Origin: an uncultured Candidatus Competibacteraceae bacterium
GTDB lineage: Bacteria; Pseudomonadota; Gammaproteobacteria; Competibacterales; Competibacteraceae
Direction: 5' to 3'
NCBI GenBank assembly: GCA_903879705.1
Contig: CAIRMO010000126.1
Span: 1 to 64,000 of the forward strand
DNA length: 64,000 nt
Positions 1 through 7,470 of the stretch are shown in pieces (position 1 is the first letter of the stretch; every line of letters begins with the position of its first letter). The translations under genes and the position numbers were made by a program. The notes under the pieces are model-generated. The model saw only the letters and a program-made list of their open reading frames with translations. It was not told the DNA's origin and did no database searches.

Positions 1-93
1 GCCACCCCTCCTTATCCAAGGAGGGGATAAAACCAGCACAGAACATCGCTTTTTCCCCTCCTTGAGTAAGGAGGGGTGGCCCCGTCAGGGGCC
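1..93. repeat. Cluster of three palindromic hairpins (REP/BIME-like)
   Basis: Three adjacent inverted repeats are visible. CCCCTCCTT pairs with AAGGAGGGG at 5-26 (loop ATCC) and again at 55-76 (loop GAGT), and GGCCCC pairs with GGGGCC at 78-93. The two 9-bp hairpins face each other, and the outer GCCACCCCTCC/GGAGGGGTGGC arms also pair, which is the layout of a two-unit REP element. It lies beyond the stop of the SrfC-like gene and could act as a transcript 3' end. A related GGGG-rich palindrome lies inside the coding sequence near 26.5 kb. Confidence 0.7.
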
Positions 94-149
94 GGGGTGG
101 TTCGCTCCTCAGCGAGGGGAAATTCCACAACTCCAACCGGATGGCTATA
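94..149 (+). repeat. Left copy of a perfect 56-bp inverted repeat
   Basis: Bases 94-149 are the exact reverse complement of 6345-6400 (56 of 56 by direct comparison). Identity stops at both borders. The core AAATTCCACAACTC recurs in the repeats at 3563-3636 and 49924-49997. The two perfect copies bracket the SrfC-like gene and the sensor kinase gene. Confidence 0.85.
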
Positions 150-216
150 TTGGCACCCCTCGCCATCGCAGGAAAATTTAGAAAAGGTGGTTTTGTGTCA
201 ACAACTCTGCAATCGC

Positions 217-3200
217 TCAGGCCACTGCCCGTAACTGCCCCAGCAACTCGCCCAGCCGCCGGTTCGCGGCGATATCCACTTCCGCGCCGTCACGAGTCCG
301 GGCGTTGCGCTCCACCAAGTCGAGAAAGGCGCGAACCCAGTCGGTGTAGTAGTCCTGATCATAGGTCGACGGCCGTTCGTCCAGTTGCGGACCGCCGCGC
401 GGCACGGTTCGGGGCGGGAACACCGAACGGGGGCCACTCTCCAGCGCCAACTGGGGCCGCTGCGCCAATGGCAACGCCTCATAGCCGAGAAAATCGACGT
501 AGCGGTTGAGCAGGTTGGCGGTCAACCGGGCCGGCAGCGCCACCGCCTGTTCAAATTTCATCCGGAACCGGGTAGTTTCCCGCGCCAGCGTCACGATCTG
601 TTCTTCCAGCTTCAAGCGCTGCGCCCCGTTGATCAGTTCTTTGATGAAATCGGCCATCGCCGTTTCCGGCACCCGGTAGTAGTTGCACAGGGCCTTGTTG
701 CTGCCCAGATCCTGCAAATCCCGCATCCATTCCGCTACCGCTTCGCGGGCGAACAGCGCGGCGTCGTCCTGGCGGGGCGCTTCGGTGGCCGCCGTTGCCG
801 ATGTACCTAAACCCAGCAACGCCTTCATCTTGCGGGTATCCACCGCCGCACCGATGGTCGGGGCGCTCATGGCCTGCTTTTCGTCCGGCAACCGGGTTTC
901 GATCCGGTAATAGATGTTCTTCATGTCATCACTGTCTACCTGCAAGGCACGCAGTAATTCACCGAAGCGCTGTTCGCCGGCGCAGTCGATCAGACAGCCG
1001 GCAGCCTGTTGCGCCGCGATCCGGCGTTTTTCCAGTTCCAGTTCCGGGTTGTCGGTGACGTAGTAGTGGGCCATGCGCTCGATCATTTGTTCGCGCAGCA
1101 GGGTCGCCTGACCCGCCAGTTGCTGGCGCTTGAGTTCGGGATTGCACAACGGGCGCAGGTTGGCAGCCAGATAACCGACCCCGCCATCGTTGAGGGCGAA
1201 CCCGGCGGCCCACGCTTCTGCGGGGTTGCGGAAATGGGCGCTGGCGGCGGCATCGCCCAAAAAGGCCCGCTTGAATGTTTCAATCCGGGTGCGCTCACTG
1301 GCCCGGAGGGTCAATTCGACGTTGCCCTCGTAATCAAACAGGTTCTTGGCTTTGAAATTCGGATTGCGTAGCCAGTAGCTATTGCGGAACGGGCCGTTGC
1401 TATCCCACTTTCGCGGCCAGTCGTGCTGCTTGCCGAAGAAGTTCAGCAGTGAACTTTCCATGCGGATGATCCAGCGGCGTTCCGGGCCAGGTTCGCCGGC
1501 CTTCTCCTCGAACTCCATGTCGAACTTGGTCAGCACCAGAAACAGCGCAGTCGGCTGTTGCGAACGCTGTTCCGGGGTTGCGCCGTGGGTGGATTCAATC
1601 CAGTTGAACACCATCTCCGGCAGCGTCTTGACCTCCTGATTGCTGGGGCCGATGCACAGCAACATGCTGGTCAGTTCCTGCTCGGCGCAATAGCGCTCGA
1701 ACAGGTACGCGACCTTGCCGCGCAGAAACAGGCTTTGCAGCGCGTCGGCTCCGGCCAGAAACTCCGGCAAGTCCTTGATCTGTTCGCGGGAGCGGGCACC
1801 GGGGAAGTCCAGCAGGTCGGTATGCTGGAAGAAATCCCAGGGCTGCTCGCTAATCACGATCCGCAATTCAGCGATCAGTGCCGTGACCTCGCTGCGTGGC
1901 AGGGTCACTCGCGCCCCGTTCGCTCCGATCAGGGTGAGCGTTCCGCCGCCGCCGGTTCCCAAACCCTTGAGGGTCTGCACATCGATCAGGCTCTGCTCAC
2001 GGGGAATCAGCGCCTCCAGTCCAGCATAGGCATCGGTAGCAAAATTCAGCCCTTGCAAGCCGGTGTACAGGCGCAGGTAAAGCTGATTGAACTGGGCCAC
2101 TCCGCCCCAAATCACCCCGAACAGCTTGACTCGATCCGCTATCAGTAGCCGGGGAGCCAGTTGCGCGGCCTGTTCCCAATAGCCGAGCCGCAGCAGGCGA
2201 ATTCGCTCCTGACCTTTGAAATACCGCTCGAAATAGGCTTGCAAATCATAGACATCATCAGCAGTGAGCGGATCCGCCGGTTGCGCCTGCGCCGCTGAAG
2301 CCAGCCCGGTCAGCAATTCGGTCAATTGCGGTTGAGTTAGTGGTTCATCGTCGCTGTGGTCGCAATCGGCGTAATAGGTGTTGCCGATGATCTTGACCAG
2401 ATCGGTCTGGGTCAGCAGCCGCATTTGCACCGGCGCGGCGGGCGTAGCCCCGGTCGCCGGTTGCAGGGTAAAGCGGGTCACCAGCCCGGTCGATTCGCGC
2501 CCGCCTTCCGGGTTGATGTCGCGGATGAAATCGATTTTCTGGCCGGCGAAATCGGCCAACAGCGGCGCTGAACCTTTGCGGGCCAGCGCCGAAATCAGAT
2601 AGGACTTCCCGGACTGGCTGGGGCCGAAGACTCCGGCGCACATCGGCCGTTGCGCGGCCTGATTCAGCCGGCGAGCTTGAGTGACCAGACGGCGGAAGTC
2701 CTTGGTCAAGCCGGCTTTTTCCTGGCGGACCCGCTCCGGGTTTTCCTCCAGCCAGTTCAGGAAACCACTGCCGGCCCGGTCAAGATTCTGGCATTGGGCG
2801 CGAAGTTGGGCGTCGGTCACGGACATGGCGGCAGTTCCTGGTGAAGTCGAATCAGGTGCAGGGATTGGAACGGGCTGGGCAGACGGTTCGGGCCGGGTTG
2901 CAACGATAGCCGGGGCGGGCGGAGCGACTGCTGCCGGTTGCGGCGCTGGAGCAGACGGTTCAGCGTTCTCGCCGATGTTGACCCCGAAATGCCGGGCCAG
3001 CGCCGCGAGCCCGCCGGTGAAGCCCTGGCCGACCGCCTTGAATTTCCACTCGCTGCCGCGTCGGTATAACTCGCCGAGAATGATGGCCGTTTCGCACATC
3101 CCGGCGGTGTCCTGGGCAAAGCGGGCGATGCCGGTCTGATCCTGACCGTCACGCAGCTCCAGCCAGACGTGGCGCAAGACCGCCAACGATTCCCTGCCCT

Positions 3201-3501
3201 CGGTTGCCAGGGTCAGCGTAAGCGCGATCGTGGTAATTTCGGCAGGCAGTTCCGTCAGGTTGACGGTGAACCGCCGCCCGGACGGATCGAGCTGGAGACC
3301 CCCGCTGGGCAGGGCCGGCTGGTTGTAGAAAACGAAGTCCTGATCGCCGCGCACCCGACCTTGGGCAGTGAGAGCAAACGCGCCAGCGTCGAGCGTCCAG
3401 CGGTCATCGACAGGTTCCCGGCCCAGTTCAATTTCGACGATCCGGATGCCGGGGGCTTGCTGGTTTAACGATAGATTTTGACCGGCCTGGAAGGTCAACA
3501 C
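217..3501 (-). CDS. TerD domain-SrfC-like P-loop NTPase fusion protein
   Basis: About 1094 aa from a GTG at 3501. I chose this start because the protein then opens with LTFQAGQNLSLNQQAPG, the usual beginning of a TerD domain, and because an upstream in-frame ATG at 3567 falls at the edge of a repeat. Residues 1-180 are TerD-like (ILGELYRR, GQGFTGGLAAL), a family of calcium-binding stress proteins linked to tellurite resistance. A Pro/Ala-rich linker (about 180-225) follows. The rest resembles the putative virulence factor SrfC, with a Walker A GPSQSGKS near residue 295 and a LTKFDMEF segment like the specificity motif of a GTPase. No signal peptide is seen. SrfC genes usually sit with srfA and srfB, which could lie beyond the left edge. 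Biochemical function is unknown; the fusion suggests a stress-linked NTPase. Confidence 0.75.
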   Translation of the reverse strand: MLTFQAGQNLSLNQQAPGIRIVEIELGREPVDDRWTLDAGAFALTAQGRVRGDQDFVFYNQPALPSGGLQLDPSGRRFTVNLTELPAEITTIALTLTLATEGRESLAVLRHVWLELRDGQDQTGIARFAQDTAGMCETAIILGELYRRGSEWKFKAVGQGFTGGLAALARHFGVNIGENAEPSAPAPQPAAVAPPAPAIVATRPEPSAQPVPIPAPDSTSPGTAAMSVTDAQLRAQCQNLDRAGSGFLNWLEENPERVRQEKAGLTKDFRRLVTQARRLNQAAQRPMCAGVFGPSQSGKSYLISALARKGSAPLLADFAGQKIDFIRDINPEGGRESTGLVTRFTLQPATGATPAAPVQMRLLTQTDLVKIIGNTYYADCDHSDDEPLTQPQLTELLTGLASAAQAQPADPLTADDVYDLQAYFERYFKGQERIRLLRLGYWEQAAQLAPRLLIADRVKLFGVIWGGVAQFNQLYLRLYTGLQGLNFATDAYAGLEALIPREQSLIDVQTLKGLGTGGGGTLTLIGANGARVTLPRSEVTALIAELRIVISEQPWDFFQHTDLLDFPGARSREQIKDLPEFLAGADALQSLFLRGKVAYLFERYCAEQELTSMLLCIGPSNQEVKTLPEMVFNWIESTHGATPEQRSQQPTALFLVLTKFDMEFEEKAGEPGPERRWIIRMESSLLNFFGKQHDWPRKWDSNGPFRNSYWLRNPNFKAKNLFDYEGNVELTLRASERTRIETFKRAFLGDAAASAHFRNPAEAWAAGFALNDGGVGYLAANLRPLCNPELKRQQLAGQATLLREQMIERMAHYYVTDNPELELEKRRIAAQQAAGCLIDCAGEQRFGELLRALQVDSDDMKNIYYRIETRLPDEKQAMSAPTIGAAVDTRKMKALLGLGTSATAATEAPRQDDAALFAREAVAEWMRDLQDLGSNKALCNYYRVPETAMADFIKELINGAQRLKLEEQIVTLARETTRFRMKFEQAVALPARLTANLLNRYVDFLGYEALPLAQRPQLALESGPRSVFPPRTVPRGGPQLDERPSTYDQDYYTDWVRAFLDLVERNARTRDGAEVDIAANRRLGELLGQLRAVA

Positions 3502-3562
3502 GATGGAGTTCTCTTTTGGGTTGCTGGGGTGGCTGCGAAAGCGGGGCGGTAGAGATAGCATG

Positions 3563-3636
3563 GGCATCCTGCCCGTGTTGAGTCCACGGGCAAAATGCCC
3601 GTGCTACGATAAATTCTACAACTCAAATCAGATTCC
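3563..3636. repeat. 74-bp dispersed repeat, copy A
   Basis: It contains the imperfect palindrome GGCATCCTGCCCGTG / CACGGGCAAAATGCCCGTG followed by TACGATAAATTCTACAACTC. It aligns end to end with 49924-49997, with only a few mismatches. It lies between the kinase stop codon and the SrfC-like gene, touching the kinase stop, so it may form the 3' end of the kinase transcript. Confidence 0.8.
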
Positions 3637-6194
3637 TACTGATTCACTTCCAGCAGCAGTTCAAACGAGAAGGTGCAGCCGTGCCCTCGCGTACTTTCAA
3701 CGACCAAGTAGCTGCCCATCAACGCTAACAGTTCGCGGTTGATCGTCAGTCCCAGACCCACGCCGCCAAACCGCCGCGTATTCGACCCGTCGGCCTGCAT
3801 GAAGGCCTGCAATAGATGCTGCATCGTCGCGGTCTCTATTCCGGGTCCGGTATCTTCCACCGACCACTTGATCCGGGCTCGTGAGTATTCAGGCACCGAA
3901 GTGCTGACCCGCAGAATGATGTGGCCGCATTCAGTGAATTTGAAGGCATTATCTAACAGATTCGAGAGAATCTGTTGCAGCCGCATGGCGCTCCCGATCA
4001 GCCGGCGGGGCGTTTCCGGCGTAATTTCAATCCGAAAGTCGAGCGATTTTTCTTTAGCCAGCCGACTAAACCGGTTACGCACGGTGTCCAGCAGGGTATC
4101 CAGATCAAAGCTGGAGTTCTCAATGGTCACCCGGCCCGCTTCGAGATTGGAGTAATCCATAATATTGTTCAAAATCCCCAGCAGATTGGTGGAGGACTGA
4201 TGAATATTCTCCAGATAATCGCGCACCTCCGGGGTCAACTCGTTATCCAAGGCCAATTCAGAAAAGCCAATGATCCCATTCATTGGCGTGCGGATTTCGT
4301 GACTCATATTGGCCAGAAACTCGGATTTGATCCGCGCGACCTGTTCCGCTATTTCCTTGGCTTTTTTGATTTCCGTCACATCATAGAGGGCGGATAAATA
4401 CAGTCCCCCAACCTGATTCAGTGTCGCTACCCCGACCATGGCCGTGCGATTCATGCCGTTTTTGCAATGGATATCGACTTCCATCGGCTCGAATGGTGCC
4501 CCTTCACGCTGGGATCTTTCCTGGCGCTCATGCCAAGTCGTTATCACCTTTTGACGGTAGTGGAGGTCGGGATACGCCCGGCTTTCCCAGTCATCGAATG
4601 TAGGAATATCCTCCAGGGTATAGCCAAAGGTATTAACAAAAGAGGTGTTCAAGTAAGTAATATTTTGTGCGGTGTCATTGAGGGCAAACGGCACAGGCGA
4701 GGCATCAATCATGGCACGAAACTTAGTCGCATTATCCTGTAATATCAATTGGAGCTGCTTTTGTTCGGTAATATCCCGATTCACCCCAATCATTTGTTGC
4801 GGGACGCCGGCGTCATCCCGAATTACGATGGCCGATGCCACGATATAATGGATCGTGCCATCCGGCCACTGTACCCGAAACTCCGGGTTGAAGGCCTGTT
4901 CTCCCCGCAAGGCCCGCTCAATATCGATCTGTGCCTGCGGTGCGTCATCGGGATAAAGCCCCTGCACCCAAGCCGAATAAGCTCCGTTGAAATCCGATTC
5001 CCGTACCCCATAAAGAGTGTACATCCATTCATCCCAAACCAGGTTGTTGTGAGGAATATCCCATTCCCACACACCAATCCTTCCGGCATCGGTCGCCAGT
5101 CGGTAGCGGGTCACGCTGTCCGATAATTGTTTAGTCAGCGTCCGGGCCAGTTTCATTGCACGGGCGCGACCATTGACTAACAGCCACACCACCAGGAACA
5201 ATGTGAAGGCACCGATAGTGCCGAAGATGGCGAAATATGTAGCCCGATTATTGTGTTGATTTGTTGCAAAATTGGGCGAAGTGCGAACGATGATATTCCA
5301 CTCATGCCCGGCTATCTCGATGGATTGAGTACTCCGAAATAGGGCATTTTCGGTTGATTCCGGGTCGATACTCACATTCGGATGGGAATCAAACAGCAAG
5401 GTTGTTGACGACGGCGAACCTTGATCATAAATTTCCAAGTCCACGGTTTTTTCCATGTTCTCATAGTCGCTCCTTAAAATTCCCTTCATCAGATCATTCA
5501 TACGAAATGGCGCATAAACCCAACCCACCAGACTGCTACGACGTTCCTCCACGGTAGCTTGGGGTGTGCTGCGGCGATAAATGGGGACATACATCAGAAA
5601 ACCGGATTGAATATTGGTTTCGACTTCCTGCACCAGGATTACTTTGCCGGAGATTGCCGTTTCGGCCTGATCCCGGGCGCGAGCCATCGCTTCACGCCGG
5701 ATCGGTTCCGAGTACATGTCATACCCGAACGCCCGGAGATTACGCTGAACAAACGGTTCCAGATAAATAATGGAAGTCCATAATTCACGATCATTATCGG
5801 GCCGAAGGGTGTAATTCGGAAAGCCTTCCTGGCGGATTTTTTCAATATGGCTGGCTTTGTCTTTCGCCGGAATCAACAGGGAAAAACCCACGCCCTGAAT
5901 ACCAGGGTATCTTTTTTCTAAGTGCAGGGAACTCACATAGGTACGAAATTCATCCCGCTCAACCGACTGGGACGAATTGAACAAGCCCGCCGCTCCCAGT
6001 AAAATCTGTTCATAGTCAGCGAGGCGATCCTGAATCTTGGCTGTAATTTCTTTAACACGAAGATCAAATTCAAATCTGAGATAGTGGGTGTCCTCCTGTT
6101 GGATATTATTCCAGACGATACAGGTAAGGGTGAGGCCAGCAGCTAAAGCTAACCAAGGCAATAACCAACCGGAGATAACTCGATAAAATTTCAC
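3636..6194 (-). CDS. Membrane hybrid sensor histidine kinase (CHASE-PAS-PAS-HisKA-HATPase)
   Basis: 852 aa from a GTG. Order: a transmembrane helix (about 9-28), a periplasmic CHASE domain (about 40-300; YPGIQGVGFSLLIP is typical), a second helix (about 318-342), two PAS/PAC sensors (about 365-480 and 490-610, with WPDGTIHYIV and GVNRDITEQK), a HisKA dimerisation domain with SHEIRTPMNG (phospho-acceptor His near 630), and an ATPase domain with NLLDNAFKFT, DTGPGI and GGVGLGLTI. All kinase boxes are present. There is no C-terminal receiver domain, so a separate response regulator is expected, but none is adjacent. The CHASE ligand cannot be read from sequence. Confidence 0.9.
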   Translation of the reverse strand: MKFYRVISGWLLPWLALAAGLTLTCIVWNNIQQEDTHYLRFEFDLRVKEITAKIQDRLADYEQILLGAAGLFNSSQSVERDEFRTYVSSLHLEKRYPGIQGVGFSLLIPAKDKASHIEKIRQEGFPNYTLRPDNDRELWTSIIYLEPFVQRNLRAFGYDMYSEPIRREAMARARDQAETAISGKVILVQEVETNIQSGFLMYVPIYRRSTPQATVEERRSSLVGWVYAPFRMNDLMKGILRSDYENMEKTVDLEIYDQGSPSSTTLLFDSHPNVSIDPESTENALFRSTQSIEIAGHEWNIIVRTSPNFATNQHNNRATYFAIFGTIGAFTLFLVVWLLVNGRARAMKLARTLTKQLSDSVTRYRLATDAGRIGVWEWDIPHNNLVWDEWMYTLYGVRESDFNGAYSAWVQGLYPDDAPQAQIDIERALRGEQAFNPEFRVQWPDGTIHYIVASAIVIRDDAGVPQQMIGVNRDITEQKQLQLILQDNATKFRAMIDASPVPFALNDTAQNITYLNTSFVNTFGYTLEDIPTFDDWESRAYPDLHYRQKVITTWHERQERSQREGAPFEPMEVDIHCKNGMNRTAMVGVATLNQVGGLYLSALYDVTEIKKAKEIAEQVARIKSEFLANMSHEIRTPMNGIIGFSELALDNELTPEVRDYLENIHQSSTNLLGILNNIMDYSNLEAGRVTIENSSFDLDTLLDTVRNRFSRLAKEKSLDFRIEITPETPRRLIGSAMRLQQILSNLLDNAFKFTECGHIILRVSTSVPEYSRARIKWSVEDTGPGIETATMQHLLQAFMQADGSNTRRFGGVGLGLTINRELLALMGSYLVVESTRGHGCTFSFELLLEVNQ

Positions 6195-6344
6195 AAGGGC
6201 ACCTTCGTCTGAAGTAATAAGAAGCGGGTGGTTGAACCGTTCTGGTTCAAAAATGACGGTTGTACAGGAATCCGCCTTGAGTGGTCAAATTCAGTGTAGC
6301 ACAGGCATCCTGCCCGTGTTCCGCTTACGGCAGGATGCCCGTGC
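6195..6344. repeat. Intergenic repeat with GGCATCC palindrome, copy C
   Basis: Bases 6304-6344 carry the same GGCATCCTGCCCGTG...GGCAGGATGCCCGTGC palindrome as the copies at 3563 and 49924, fused here directly to the 56-bp repeat that starts at 6345. The remaining 100 bases upstream of the kinase start show nothing recognisable. Confidence 0.7.
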
Positions 6345-6400
6345 TATAGCCATCCGGTTGGAGTTGTGGAATTTCCCCTCGCTGAGGAGCGAACCACCCC
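6345..6400 (-). repeat. Right copy of the perfect 56-bp inverted repeat
   Basis: Exact reverse complement of 94-149. It ends at base 6400, immediately before the surviving codons of a truncated outer-membrane protein gene, so the repeat border looks like the break point of that gene. Confidence 0.85.
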
Positions 6401-6550
6401 TGGCAGGCGCTGGTGGGGATCGGCTATCGCCAGGACTGGGGCGACCTGGTTCTGGCCTACCGCTATCTGAGCTACGACATGGGCAGTGACAAACTCCTGC
6501 AAAACACCGACTTCAGCGGGCCTGGGCTTGGGGTGGTCTTCCATTTCTAG
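6401..6550 (+). pseudogene. C-terminal stub of an outer-membrane beta-barrel protein
   Basis: Reading from 6401 in frame gives 49 codons and a TAG at 6548-6550, with no start codon. The peptide has alternating aromatic and polar residues (GIGYRQDWGDLVLAYRYLSY) and ends in GVVFHF. A terminal Phe preceded by alternating hydrophobic residues is the classic BamA recognition signal of outer-membrane beta-barrels. The 5' part is absent: the reading frame runs straight into the 56-bp repeat. I infer a gene destroyed by repeat insertion or rearrangement. The parent family cannot be named. Confidence 0.6.
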
Positions 6551-6712
6551 GAGTGCGTCGGTCTTTGTAAATTAACCGATTGAAATAAAATGACTTTCTG
6601 TTTTCGGGTATGGAACATCAGTCTTTTATAATCAAGTGGTTGTACAAATAGCCCGACAGACTCCCAGGGCATCGGCGATCTCCACTGGCGCAATTTACAG
6701 GCCCGCTGATGA
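6551..6712. other. Intergenic stretch without recognisable feature
   Basis: 162 bases downstream of rlmB (minus) and of the porin-like stub (plus). It is moderately AT-rich. I see no RNA gene and no convincing terminator hairpin. Confidence 0.4.
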
Positions 6713-7465
6713 TTAACGCGCTCTGCCGCGTTGCCGGCGGGCCTCGAACAGCAAGATGCCCGTCGCCACCGACACATTCAGGCTCTCCACCCCGCCCATC
6801 GCCAGCGGAATCCGCGCCAGCCGGTCACACACCTCGCGGGTCAAACGCCGCAAGCCTTTCTCTTCGGCCCCCAGCACGATGACGGTCGGCAGGGTGAAAT
6901 CCACCGTATAAAGACTGGCCTCCGCTTCACCCGCCGCCCCGACGATCCAGACGCCTTGCTCCTTTAAATCGCGCAGCGCCCGCGCCAGATTGGTGACGGG
7001 AACAAAGGGCGTAATTTCCGCCGCTCCGCAAGCCACTTTGCGTACTGTCGCATTCAAACCGGCAGCCCGATCCACGGGCGCGATCACCGCATGAACCCCG
7101 GCCGCCGCTGCGCTCCGCAAACAGGCCCCTAGATTATGCGGGTCCTGGACGCCGTCCAGCGCCAGCAGCAGTGCCGGTTCCGCGGTCGCTGCCAGCAGCG
7201 CCGGCAAATCCGCCTCGCCATAGGTCCGCTGCTGAACCGCCAGTCGGGCCATCACACCTTGATGACGAACGCCGCCACCAAGCCGATCCAGCTCCGCCCG
7301 CTCCATCAACCGAACCGGCGTCCCGTGGGTAGCGGCGGCATCCAGCAATGTCTGAATCCGCCCATCCCGACGCTGACGTTCCACCCACAGTTCCTGCACT
7401 TGCTCCGGCTCGTAGCGCAGCGCCGCCGCGACCGCATGAAGTCCGTAAATCCGTTGTTCAGCCAC
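6713..7465 (-). CDS. rlmB: 23S rRNA (guanosine2251-2'-O)-methyltransferase RlmB
   Basis: 250 aa from a GTG; length and motifs match the SpoU/TrmH-type SPOUT family. The N-terminal substrate-binding part opens with IYGLHAVAAAL. The C-terminal knot has VQDPHNLGACLRSA, VLGAEEKGL and MGGVESLNVSVATGI, which bind AdoMet and form the dimer active site. It methylates G2251 in the peptidyl-transferase P-loop of 23S rRNA. It starts 5 bases after the rnr stop codon, so both genes are read from one transcript, as in many gammaproteobacteria. Confidence 0.95.
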   Translation of the reverse strand: MAEQRIYGLHAVAAALRYEPEQVQELWVERQRRDGRIQTLLDAAATHGTPVRLMERAELDRLGGGVRHQGVMARLAVQQRTYGEADLPALLAATAEPALLLALDGVQDPHNLGACLRSAAAAGVHAVIAPVDRAAGLNATVRKVACGAAEITPFVPVTNLARALRDLKEQGVWIVGAAGEAEASLYTVDFTLPTVIVLGAEEKGLRRLTREVCDRLARIPLAMGGVESLNVSVATGILLFEARRQRGRAR

Positions 7466-7470
7466 GGTAG

